Source: a virus
Reading direction: 5' to 3' (one strand)
Virus record (IMG/VR): IMGVR_UViG_3300033981_000223
Span: 1 to 43,433 of that record
Length of the DNA: 43,433 nucleotides
Both the position numbers and the translations under genes were made by a program. The notes below the pieces were generated by a model that did not search any database, was not told where the DNA came from, and saw nothing but the letters and a program-made list of their open reading frames with translations. Below are positions 1 through 7,709 of the stretch, piece after piece; positions within the stretch are counted from its first letter, which is position 1; every line of letters starts with the position of its first letter.

Positions 1-841
1 CTGTTCGGGTAATTTGATACCGCACTGGCAGGATAGCGGTGGTCATGTAGACTTTGTTTAGGTCATTTGCGTTGTTAAACGTATGGCAAACAATATATTC
101 GCCGTTAATAATAAACCCGCAACGCACCGACCCTACGCCCAGCCATTCAAAATCCATCCATAAAATCTGTGCGTTGTTAGTGTTTAACGTAACGCCCGAC
201 GCCCCGGTGCCGTCTAACTTATCTCCGTTCCATTCACTTTGATCAATAGTTCTTACATCACTTGGAGTACCACTAGTATTAGTGCGGAGTACAAAAGACT
301 TAGTACCGCCAACCTGTTGGAAAAACACACCGTTACTAGCGTTGAAATAGCCCACCCGCGAAGTAACACCTGTTGCGCTGGGCATAACAAAAGTACACAT
401 CACTAGTAGCCCTTTACCCGGCTGATAGGGCATACAACGCAAAGATTGTCGTATTGCTTCGTCTCCGTTAGCTGTTACTTGCAAACTGACAGACGACTCG
501 TTTGGTAAATAAGTAGCTGAACCGGTGCCAGTAAGAGATTGACTAAATTGATTGTCCGCTTGAAATCTATTCTGGCTATCAAACAACGTGTAGGGGTTAG
601 ACACCCGCAAGCGACCAAAAGCATCAGCCCCCGTACCCGCGCCGTATACGCCTAAAATTCCCGATGAAGACGCCATAAATTGACCTAAAAAGTTATCTAG
701 CGTACTAAAGTACTGCCGGAGAATGTTGTTAAAAGTGTCTTGATACCCACGGTCATACTGAACAGGCGCAAAAGGTAGAGCAGGTGCTTTGGTCGCTACA
801 AACTGTGTAGACCCAGTAGTTACTATATTAGTAGTAGCCAT
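1..841 (-). CDS. Virion/tail-associated protein, 3'-truncated by window edge
   Basis: An open minus-strand frame starts with ATG at 839-841 and runs without a stop to base 1, giving about 280 residues with the C-terminus missing. It begins MATTNIVTTGSTQFVATKAP and contains the segment DAFGRLRVSNPYTLFDSQN near residues 73-91, a pattern I associate with virion proteins of uncultured tailed phages. The rest looks beta-rich, with a concanavalin-like or fibre-like character (inference). Its ATG shares one base with the stop of the upstream 846-aa gene, so the two are probably translationally coupled. It is the last gene visible in the late operon. No enzymatic motif was seen. Confidence 0.8.
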   Translation of the reverse strand, partial: MATTNIVTTGSTQFVATKAPALPFAPVQYDRGYQDTFNNILRQYFSTLDNFLGQFMASSSGILGVYGAGTGADAFGRLRVSNPYTLFDSQNRFQADNQFSQSLTGTGSATYLPNESSVSLQVTANGDEAIRQSLRCMPYQPGKGLLVMCTFVMPSATGVTSRVGYFNASNGVFFQQVGGTKSFVLRTNTSGTPSDVRTIDQSEWNGDKLDGTGASGVTLNTNNAQILWMDFEWLGVGSVRCGFIINGEYIVCHTFNNANDLNKVYMTTAILPVRYQITRT

Positions 842-3381
842 CAACGCCGCCCATCTGGTCTTACGTCAATATTCGGCACACCTAACTGCCATTGAGTGCC
901 TAATGAGTCGGACTCAATACGGAAAGCAATTTGTCTCCCACGTACACGGCTGTAAATTATTTCGGTGAACCGCTGCACGTTATAAGTTTGAGTGCCCGCA
1001 TAACTATCTTTAGAGGCAACTTCGGGCGATAAAACCCCAGCGTAATAGCCGGAACCGGGGTTCTGCCTAGGGCGTATCTTGAATTTAACGTATGGGTTTA
1101 CGTTTGTAAGGCCAGTAGTGTTTGACCCATCAAATGTGATGTCTGGGATTATCCGCCAAACAAAGCCGTAGTTATGCCCATCACTAATATCAAAATCCGA
1201 CGATTGGATGTAGGCTTGAATAGGAGCAGGCTCAGGGGTTGAATTATCATCAACCGACGCTTCATGAATTACAACTAAATTATTACCAGTAGCTGCTTGC
1301 GGGAACTGTCTTAACGGCGAGTCTAGCCACGCTGTTCTGTCTAGCTTGCCGTAGTACCAAACGCGGTCAAGATAGTTAAATATGACGTAACGGTCTACTA
1401 TGTTGTTTGGATTCTCTAATGTGCCTGTACCGTCAGGCCCAGATACAGAACAATAGAACCACCAAACTTCACTGTAACCTTCGTTAGTACCAGCAAAAAA
1501 TTGTGACTCTTGATCTCTGTTTATATCTGTAAACACGTACTGACGCACAGCGCAGGGAAGAGTTTCAACTCGACCTGAATAGATATAAAACTTATCCACG
1601 CCCATCCAATACACAACCCCCGCCGCAGTTGCCATAGCGTTGGGCGAGACGATTGATATATTGTCTGCAAGTAAAGTAAAACTAAAAACAGCGTCTGGTA
1701 CAAGCTGCATGGCGTACGCAGCAGCGTCAGTTAAAACAAATATTTCTTGTCGTGTCTGTATAGCCCCGACTATTTCAGACCCATGAGATAGCCGGGTAGA
1801 ACCAGCTAAACTTAATACTGATTCCGACCAACTAGTATAGTCTTCAGCATCAGACCATCGAACCAAAAGTGGGTCATATTCAGTTGTGTCATACAAACCT
1901 ATATCATTGCAACCAAAAGCTATAGTTATCCTAGTAATGTCAGACACCATAATCTGACCGATCTTACTAGGCACATCTAACCCGCTTACTAGTTGCCCGC
2001 GTTGTGAAAACGCTGGGGTAGCTCCAGCGCCGGGGTCCCAAACAAATAACGGCCCCTGACGTGGACTAAACAATAGGCGTTCACCAAAGTTAGTTTGACT
2101 CCATAAACGCAACTGTAAGCCGATACCAGTGGTATATCCAGAATTCCAAGTTCTAATACTATTAGCAACTACACTAGACGGGTAAAACACAGCAACAGTG
2201 CCACCTTGCGTCGAACTTGTTGCATTTGCCGTATATGTAATAACAGGCCCCGGCGCTTGACCTATGACTGTAGATATTGTGTAAGTATTTGAGCCGGTAA
2301 CAGTAACTTCAAAAGCTTTTTGCAGAACCGTATTTGTTATACCGCTTACGTCTGTGTCAGATATAGAATTAAAATAAACATACTGCCCAGTGGTTAGTCC
2401 ATGCCCAGCTTGTGTCACTGTAATAGTAGATGAACCACTAACAGTAGCAAATGGATCAGTCAGTGTTGTAGCTGAATATGGAACCCAAGGACCCGCGCCC
2501 CACCCAGTACCTTCTGTATAAATAGCTTGCCCAGTTTGCAACTGATAAGTAAGCGTGACCGCTGCCATCGTGCCACTAGAGGCAGTACGGTTAGACTCAA
2601 GAACAAAGTAAAACGCTTGCTGTCCTGTACCAACAGTAGTTATAGAAACAGGGCTACCGCCAGACGTTAACGACAGCTGAAAAGTGTTGCTAACAGCGTT
2701 AACTATGTAATAAGTTACCCCTGTATTTAACCCCGCTGGACTTGCGATTGTAGGCAGTAGCGTAATTATCTCGCCGTTATTGATAGCTACAGTAGGAGAA
2801 ACTGTTAAAACAGATGTTGTAGGGTTTACTGTAAAGTTAATCCCGGTTACAGAAGTATCAGCTGTACGTAGAGTAACTGTATATTTAGTGTTACTTATTA
2901 CGGATGTAATTTGATATTCTTGATTTAAAACCGCAGCAAGCACGTTTGTACCTGCTGTGCCTAAATCAATAGCACCGGCTATAGTTACGAAATCATTTAC
3001 TTGTAACGTGTCAGCGTTTAGGTCAGTAATAGTCAGTGTGCTAGAGCCATTTGTAATTTCAAGTGTTATGTCATTAAGAGGGCTGTTGTCGTTAACCTCT
3101 CTGATTGGCGTAATGTCGTAATAAGTTCCGCCATTCTCGACGTAGAACTTTAAATTTGTACCTACCCCCAGTATGTTGTAGTTCTTTAAGGTCACCCAAT
3201 TCCACAAAGACCGACACACGCCAAGAAATGTGTTGTAAGACAGTGCAGCCCACCCACCTATCTTTTCCGGGTAACCTGAACGAAATCGAACTTTATCGCA
3301 GTCATACCAACCACCTTCGTTGGCGAGCGTCGTACCCTCGCGGTTTACACCGGGGCGCAGTTGTAGTTTCTGTAGTGGCAT
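841..3381 (-). CDS. Large tail/DNA-stabilisation-like structural protein (P22 gp10-like candidate)
   Basis: This 846-residue protein starts with LRPGVNREGTTLANEGGWYD and continues KVRFRSGYPEKIGGW. That N-terminal signature is common in podovirus-type tail hub or packaged-DNA stabilisation proteins. Residues of roughly 95-400 are Thr/Ser/Val-rich with repeated ITV/TVT strands, suggesting Ig-like or fibre-like insertions. The C-terminal half returns to a compact composition with LLFSPRQGPLFVWD and YGKLDRTAW segments. It lies between the S74 fibre and the partial virion protein in the late operon, where a tail protein is expected. Assignment to the P22 gp10 family is from memory of the family; a tail tubular protein B analogue is the alternative. 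Confidence 0.75.
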   Translation of the reverse strand: MPLQKLQLRPGVNREGTTLANEGGWYDCDKVRFRSGYPEKIGGWAALSYNTFLGVCRSLWNWVTLKNYNILGVGTNLKFYVENGGTYYDITPIREVNDNSPLNDITLEITNGSSTLTITDLNADTLQVNDFVTIAGAIDLGTAGTNVLAAVLNQEYQITSVISNTKYTVTLRTADTSVTGINFTVNPTTSVLTVSPTVAINNGEIITLLPTIASPAGLNTGVTYYIVNAVSNTFQLSLTSGGSPVSITTVGTGQQAFYFVLESNRTASSGTMAAVTLTYQLQTGQAIYTEGTGWGAGPWVPYSATTLTDPFATVSGSSTITVTQAGHGLTTGQYVYFNSISDTDVSGITNTVLQKAFEVTVTGSNTYTISTVIGQAPGPVITYTANATSSTQGGTVAVFYPSSVVANSIRTWNSGYTTGIGLQLRLWSQTNFGERLLFSPRQGPLFVWDPGAGATPAFSQRGQLVSGLDVPSKIGQIMVSDITRITIAFGCNDIGLYDTTEYDPLLVRWSDAEDYTSWSESVLSLAGSTRLSHGSEIVGAIQTRQEIFVLTDAAAYAMQLVPDAVFSFTLLADNISIVSPNAMATAAGVVYWMGVDKFYIYSGRVETLPCAVRQYVFTDINRDQESQFFAGTNEGYSEVWWFYCSVSGPDGTGTLENPNNIVDRYVIFNYLDRVWYYGKLDRTAWLDSPLRQFPQAATGNNLVVIHEASVDDNSTPEPAPIQAYIQSSDFDISDGHNYGFVWRIIPDITFDGSNTTGLTNVNPYVKFKIRPRQNPGSGYYAGVLSPEVASKDSYAGTQTYNVQRFTEIIYSRVRGRQIAFRIESDSLGTQWQLGVPNIDVRPDGRR

Positions 3382-3390
3382 CTTAGCCCC

Positions 3391-5313
3391 TTACATAGCG
3401 GCAATAACAAACGCGAGAAGCTCGTCGTAGCGCACACCTAACTGAGTAACCTCAGTCGCACTTTCTACTGGGGTTTTGTGAATTACTTTCTTACGTACAG
3501 TGGTCCCGTTAAAGGGTTGATACACATCTTCTTCGCGCTCCCACCATGTATCCGAACAGAACATGCCGTAACGATCTGCATCAAGTCCTTCAGCAGTAAA
3601 CGCGTCTCGTACTTCTTGGGCAATTACTCCCACGTGAATACGCGCTGCATCCCCTTTAGTGGCTACGGCATCCTTAAAGCGAAATTTTTTAATCAGCCCT
3701 TTAATACGCGCCGCCACTCGTCTTTCGGCGTCGTCAAGATCAGCAATGTCTTGTTTGCTGTTGGCGTCAGAAGTCTGAATAGTTCCGTTTACTGCATACA
3801 CCGCAGTCCAGCGTTTACCAGAAGAACCCAACCCCATGTTGTTATCGCCGTCTGGTAGAAAATCAGAAATAGTTACGTCAATACGCGCAGAGCCACCAAC
3901 AGCAATAGAAACTAACCCAGTAGAACCAAAAATAGATTCGGCACTTGCAGTAAAGTTATATGCGCCGGTACTTGAGACGAACCCGTTACCTGTTATTGTG
4001 CTGCTGGCATTTAATGTAGTAAATCCTGTTGCTGCGCCCGTATCAGAGATAGTTACAACCGAGTTTTGAATTAACTTACCTGTAGTTGCGTCAAAGCGAA
4101 CAATCGCATTGTTAGTGGCAGAAGACGGGCCTACTACGTCCCCAGTGCCACCACCGCCTGTTGCTGCAATAGTTATAGACCCGGACGCAGGCGTAACAGT
4201 AATCCCTGTCCCTGCTGTAATTGTCGCCCAAGTCAAAACTCCAGAACCATCTGTTTGTAGTAATTGGCTAGCAGAGCCGTCTGTTGTAGGTAACGTCAGC
4301 GTGTAACTACTAGCAAGTGTGGCAGGAGGTTGAATAGTTATAGCGTCGGCGCCGCTGTCGGTATCTTCAAATAACTGAATTTGCGCGGGCCCCGCACTTG
4401 TTGCCCGGAACTGATACGTGCGCGCAGTGGTAATGGAAGTGCCTGAGGTGTCGTTAAATACTGTTACTTGCCCTTGGGCTACTGGGACGGTGCCTGTAAA
4501 AGTGACACTGCCTGCGCCTGAAGGAGTATAGGCCTCCCATGCTGTGCCGCCACTATTTAACTTTACTGATTGCCCTGCTGTTACCGTCACAGGGGTTAAA
4601 GTATTTAATGTATTTGCAACAAGAACAGATAACGCTGGAATGGTAGATTGACCTGTACCACCATTAGTCTCATCCAACACCCCAGTAACATGAGTAGTTA
4701 GCCCTACTTTTCCCCAAGCAGGGGCGGTATTTACTCCGCCAGAAATTAAAGCATTTCCCGTAGCAACGTCCGCCAATTTAGCTAATGATGTAGTTGTGTT
4801 TGCATAAAGCAGATCACCAACTGCATAAGTTTGGAATCCTGTACCCCCGCTGTTAGCTGGTAGTGCGCTGTTTAAATAGTTCATAGCGTCGTAGAACTGA
4901 ACGCCATCAGGGGAGTGAACAAGTACAGTTTTGTTTGCAGGAATAATGTAGCCGGAAGCGCCTATTGGGGCAGTAGTGCCGTTAATTGTAGTAGCGCACC
5001 ACAACGTAGCTTGAAACGAACACTCGTTTCGTATGACATAGATTTTAGTAACTGGGGGGGCAAAAATTTCAAAATCATCTGTAGCGCCGGTTAAAACAAG
5101 CGCCGAACAACGCGCCTGATCAATCGCGCCATTTGCGGCTAGTATTGCTTGCTGCACCCCAGTGCCGGGGTCGATTGTAATTACAACAGCGCCGGAAATA
5201 GCATCTTCAATTAAGTTGCCTAAGTTGTTGTTGGTTGTAGAGCCCCATGTACCGGATTGCTCACCGGCAGCAATTAGTTCAATACGTAGGTCTTGAGAAT
5301 ATGTACTTGGCAT
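3391..5313 (-). CDS. Tail fibre with C-terminal S74 intramolecular chaperone domain
   Basis: This 640-residue fibre has a short conserved N-terminus (STYSQDLRIELIAAGEQSGTW) that probably attaches to the tail. A long Thr/Gly/Ala-rich shaft follows. The final 125-130 residues resemble the Peptidase S74 domain. The self-cleavage dyad appears as S515 and K520 in SDANSK, the five-residue Ser-Lys spacing known for endosialidase-type chaperones, followed by HVGVIAQEVRDAF and a long helical tail. In that family the domain drives trimerisation and then cuts itself off, so the mature fibre would be about 515 residues. It lies directly downstream of the spanin genes. Confidence 0.9.
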   Translation of the reverse strand: MPSTYSQDLRIELIAAGEQSGTWGSTTNNNLGNLIEDAISGAVVITIDPGTGVQQAILAANGAIDQARCSALVLTGATDDFEIFAPPVTKIYVIRNECSFQATLWCATTINGTTAPIGASGYIIPANKTVLVHSPDGVQFYDAMNYLNSALPANSGGTGFQTYAVGDLLYANTTTSLAKLADVATGNALISGGVNTAPAWGKVGLTTHVTGVLDETNGGTGQSTIPALSVLVANTLNTLTPVTVTAGQSVKLNSGGTAWEAYTPSGAGSVTFTGTVPVAQGQVTVFNDTSGTSITTARTYQFRATSAGPAQIQLFEDTDSGADAITIQPPATLASSYTLTLPTTDGSASQLLQTDGSGVLTWATITAGTGITVTPASGSITIAATGGGGTGDVVGPSSATNNAIVRFDATTGKLIQNSVVTISDTGAATGFTTLNASSTITGNGFVSSTGAYNFTASAESIFGSTGLVSIAVGGSARIDVTISDFLPDGDNNMGLGSSGKRWTAVYAVNGTIQTSDANSKQDIADLDDAERRVAARIKGLIKKFRFKDAVATKGDAARIHVGVIAQEVRDAFTAEGLDADRYGMFCSDTWWEREEDVYQPFNGTTVRKKVIHKTPVESATEVTQLGVRYDELLAFVIAAM

Positions 5314-5315
5314 GG

Positions 5316-5567
5316 CTATTCCTTACTTTTGCCTTGCGGCGTTGTATTGTTTGATGCACTGGTCGAGGGCTGCTTGGAGGCGGGCTGCGTCGGCACTGTA
5401 CCCTGCAAGAAACTCTCCATCTCCTTTTGCCAGCTCCGCGCCGGAGGCTCCACTGCAAGATCGGGTAGAACCGGACACGGTATCTGTTTTGGCGGGGCGC
5501 TCCGGCCTGTCGCGCAAGCTGTTAACAAGAGCGGTATTGCGAGCATTAATATCCCTGATCTGCGCAT
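5316..5567 (-). CDS. Rz1: Outer-membrane spanin lipoprotein Rz1 (nested within Rz)
   Basis: The 83-aa frame MRRSGILMLAIPLLLTAC... lies almost wholly inside the Rz gene in another frame. It has a lipoprotein signal peptide with lipobox LTAC and lipidated Cys at residue 18. The mature part is short and Pro-rich (APPKQIPCPVLPDL), as expected for an o-spanin. A GAAGG sequence precedes the ATG at 5565-5567 by about 8 bases, so I chose this start rather than the longer open frame reaching 5747, whose extra N-terminus is basic and has no signal. With Rz it would fuse inner and outer membranes at the end of lysis. Confidence 0.88.
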   Translation of the reverse strand: MRRSGILMLAIPLLLTACATGRSAPPKQIPCPVLPDLAVEPPARSWQKEMESFLQGTVPTQPASKQPSTSASNNTTPQGKSKE

Positions 5568-5784
5568 CTTTTTCCCTTCGCAGTTTATCTGCTGCCGCCT
5601 GCAATTCCTGTTCTTTTTGCCGTGCTTCTTCTTGGCCTTTGGCGTAAGCGGCGTACTGGTCAGCCTTTTCTTTGTCCCACGCCTGCTGGACTTCAGATTT
5701 ACCCGCAGAATTGCCTTTATAATACCCGCCCCCAGCCGCCAAGCCAATGGCTAGAACACCACCGAGGATCAGGTAGGGGTTCAT
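5323..5784 (-). CDS. Rz: Inner-membrane spanin Rz
   Basis: This 153-residue protein has an N-terminal membrane anchor (LILGGVLAIGLAAGGGYY, residues 5-22). A long charged helix rich in Glu, Lys, Gln and Ala follows (about residues 25-95), the i-spanin layout. Cysteines occur near the C-terminal third (SCSG) and in DQCIKQYN, and could support dimerisation (inference). Its ATG overlaps the endolysin stop as ATGA at 5781-5784. It hosts the Rz1 frame internally, a known architecture of phage spanin pairs. Confidence 0.88.
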   Translation of the reverse strand: MNPYLILGGVLAIGLAAGGGYYKGNSAGKSEVQQAWDKEKADQYAAYAKGQEEARQKEQELQAAADKLRREKDAQIRDINARNTALVNSLRDRPERPAKTDTVSGSTRSCSGASGAELAKGDGEFLAGYSADAARLQAALDQCIKQYNAARQK

Positions 5785-6266
5785 TTTGGTTCCGCAAAAT
5801 ACAGGGCTATCTCGTCATTCCTGCGCTTGACCAGCCCCGGCAAGACCTTGCCGCCGCCCTTCGTGAACTTCAGAAACTCCTGCTTCGCACCTTCAAAATC
5901 TCCACGGTTGTGCTTCTGTCGCAGGGTTGATCTCTGGAGAGTGCCTAGCCCAACATTGAATGCAAAGCTGACCAACGCGCCCAAGCGATTTTCGTTAAGA
6001 TGGTCAGGGCAGTAACGAAGAACACCAGCGACAAAGCGCTGTAAGTCTTTCTCAAGGATCGAATCAACTTCTTCTTTGCTAAATACACGGAAGTCCTCTA
6101 TTTTGAGTGCGAACTTATCGCGTTGATCGACGGGCATCTTGCCCTGCTCGGGGTACAGCACATGCCCCACACCTATCGTCCACAACTTCGCTGGACACTT
6201 GTAAGGCTTATACCGCACCCCCTCGTGATGCTTAATCATTGCAATTGTGGCAAGTGGTAGTTTCAT
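5781..6266 (-). CDS. Endolysin, T4-type lysozyme (GH24)
   Basis: This 161-residue muramidase cleaves peptidoglycan during lysis. The active-site pattern is E15, then eight residues, C24, then five residues, T30, within HHEG...YKPYKC...LWTIGVGH. This is the Glu-(Asp/Cys)-Thr triad of T4-like endolysins, with Cys in the position that is Asp in T4 lysozyme. The C-terminal half keeps the family pattern NRLGALVSFAFNVG and PGLVKRRNDEIALY. No strong N-terminal signal or anchor is seen, so release probably depends on the upstream holin. It sits between holin and spanins in a complete lysis cassette. Confidence 0.93.
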   Translation of the reverse strand: MKLPLATIAMIKHHEGVRYKPYKCPAKLWTIGVGHVLYPEQGKMPVDQRDKFALKIEDFRVFSKEEVDSILEKDLQRFVAGVLRYCPDHLNENRLGALVSFAFNVGLGTLQRSTLRQKHNRGDFEGAKQEFLKFTKGGGKVLPGLVKRRNDEIALYFAEPK

Positions 6267-6333
6267 GGCAGATTACTTATCAAATAAGCACATAGCAACA
6301 CCGTTGCGGCTACCCGCGCATAGACAAGGTAAA

Positions 6334-6849
6334 TCACTTGCCAGCCTTCGAGTTACCACGGGAGCCAAACCACATAGCGATGATGGTACCGAGTAGCGCC
6401 ATCTCGTCGGCGTCAAACACGATCTCCATGATCTGGATCAGTTCGCCGATTGATGTCACCTTGTCGCCGTGCATAAATATCCACAGCATGGTCAGCAAGT
6501 TAATCAGCACAAGCTCGAACACAAAGATAAACGTCACGAACGGGCGGGTAGCCGCCGTCATATCCTTGACCCACTGGGAGGACGATTCCAATAGTTTTTC
6601 TTGATTGTTGTAGATGGCACCGATCTGAGCCATGTACTGCTGGTGATCCTGCTCGTCGTTCTCGCGGACTTCCTCAGTCTTATCTGATGGGGAATAGCCT
6701 TTGTCGGTCAGCGCCAACTGCTGGCGCATCTGCATGTGCAGGATGTCTAGCTCATGCTTTTTATCCGCACGGTCTTGGAGAAGATCAAACAGTCTTGGAA
6801 AGAGGGCGACTAGGTAGCCACCAAGGGTCGAAATAAGCGTCAGCATCAT
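6334..6849 (-). CDS. Holin candidate
   Basis: This 171-residue membrane protein has one hydrophobic stretch at the N-terminus (LISTLGGYLVALFPRLFDLL), a long charged helical middle (about 25-90) and two further hydrophobic segments (FVTFIFVFELVLINLLTMLW and ALLGTIIAMWFG). The TRP(F) motif before the second segment and the overall three-segment layout resemble 3TM holins of the gene-transfer-agent type; this family link is from memory. AAGGAG lies 5-6 bases before the ATG. Its position just upstream of the endolysin supports a holin role. Confidence 0.68.
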   Translation of the reverse strand: MMLTLISTLGGYLVALFPRLFDLLQDRADKKHELDILHMQMRQQLALTDKGYSPSDKTEEVRENDEQDHQQYMAQIGAIYNNQEKLLESSSQWVKDMTAATRPFVTFIFVFELVLINLLTMLWIFMHGDKVTSIGELIQIMEIVFDADEMALLGTIIAMWFGSRGNSKAGK

Positions 6850-6855
6850 TGCTCC

Positions 6856-7161
6856 TTATCTATCGTACATCCGTTCAAGTTGTATTTCTTTGCGCAGCTC
6901 ACGCATTTTGCGAACCTCATGCACTGCTGCCTGCGTCGCGTAGTACATGTCGTAGTACATAAAAGCTAAGATCGGCATAATGATGAAGAACATCAAAAGA
7001 ACCGCCATCACTACAACGATAAGTGACCAAGGTACATCCTCTGAATCGTGCTTCTTGTCGTTAGCCACATTAGTCCCACCGCCCACGCTATTACGAAAAC
7101 GACTGCTGAAATCCATGCCACTTTTGCCCTGAGTTCCGCTATTCTTCTTTTGCGTCGCCAT
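6856..7161 (-). CDS. Small single-pass membrane protein, unknown function
   Basis: This 101-residue frame has a polar Gly/Ser/Asn-rich N-terminus, one strong membrane segment (WSLIVVVMAVLLMFFIIMPILAF, about 45-67) and a charged C-terminal helix (VRKMRELRKEIQLERMYDR). It overlaps the upstream 231-aa gene by 151 bases in another frame. The start is uncertain: ATG at 7161 has no clear ribosome site, and ATG at 7116 (residue 16) is an alternative with less overlap. Its place in the lysis cluster suggests a second holin, antiholin or pinholin-like role, but this is inference only. Confidence 0.6.
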   Translation of the reverse strand: MATQKKNSGTQGKSGMDFSSRFRNSVGGGTNVANDKKHDSEDVPWSLIVVVMAVLLMFFIIMPILAFMYYDMYYATQAAVHEVRKMRELRKEIQLERMYDR

Positions 7162-7706
7162 CTTGCTATCTGAGCTAATCTAAGTTCTTCTGCGTGGGCC
7201 TCTTCCTGCTCGGCAACGATCCGCTGCCACATCTCTTCAAACTTACTCCAAAGTGCGCCCAACTCCGGCGGCGCTCGGTACGTCATCGTCTCTCGAATCT
7301 CTACCAGCATAGCGTCTAGTCTTGCCGTTATCAATATGCGCTTCAACGCCCGCCGCCCGATACTCTCTTCACCCTTGTAGACCTGCTTCGCGTCCAACTG
7401 CTCCTTCAGGAACAACTTGCTGATTGCGTCATAGCTGTCCATCAACGCACCCAACTGATTGCCAATGTCGGTGAAAACGTCATTAGGATCGGCTTTCGCT
7501 ATCTCCTGCACCCGCTGCACTTCCGCGTTGTACTGCTGCTTCTGTATCGGCGTTGGGTCGACGATCTTGTGGTACTGCTCCTTCAAGTCATCCAACACTT
7601 CCTTTACATCACCCGCTGTGCCCTTGATTTCTTTGTACAACTCGCAGCCCTTTCGGACTGCCGCGACCGCTGCATTTGCTGCTGCTAGAAGGGTGAGCGG
7701 GTCCAC
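7011..7706 (-). CDS. Helical protein with C-terminal membrane anchor, unknown function
   Basis: These 231 residues are mostly charged helix, with coiled-coil character around 30-60 and 150-190 (EEMWQRIVAEQEEAHAEELRLAQIARW). A hydrophobic segment near the C-terminus (VAWISAVVFVIAWAVGLMWL) follows a very basic RWRRKRR stretch. The last 151 bases are shared with the next gene in a different frame. It lies between the repeat-rich tail protein and the lysis genes. I do not recognise the family. A membrane-anchored accessory lysis or virion protein is possible. Confidence 0.7.
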   Translation of the reverse strand: MDPLTLLAAANAAVAAVRKGCELYKEIKGTAGDVKEVLDDLKEQYHKIVDPTPIQKQQYNAEVQRVQEIAKADPNDVFTDIGNQLGALMDSYDAISKLFLKEQLDAKQVYKGEESIGRRALKRILITARLDAMLVEIRETMTYRAPPELGALWSKFEEMWQRIVAEQEEAHAEELRLAQIARWRRKRRIAELRAKVAWISAVVFVIAWAVGLMWLTTRSTIQRMYLGHLSL

Positions 7707-7709
7707 AAT

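Noticed and set aside
5568-5747. Long version of Rz1
   Set aside because: The added 60 residues are basic and would hide the lipoprotein signal; the internal ATG with GAAGG and the lipobox fit an o-spanin.
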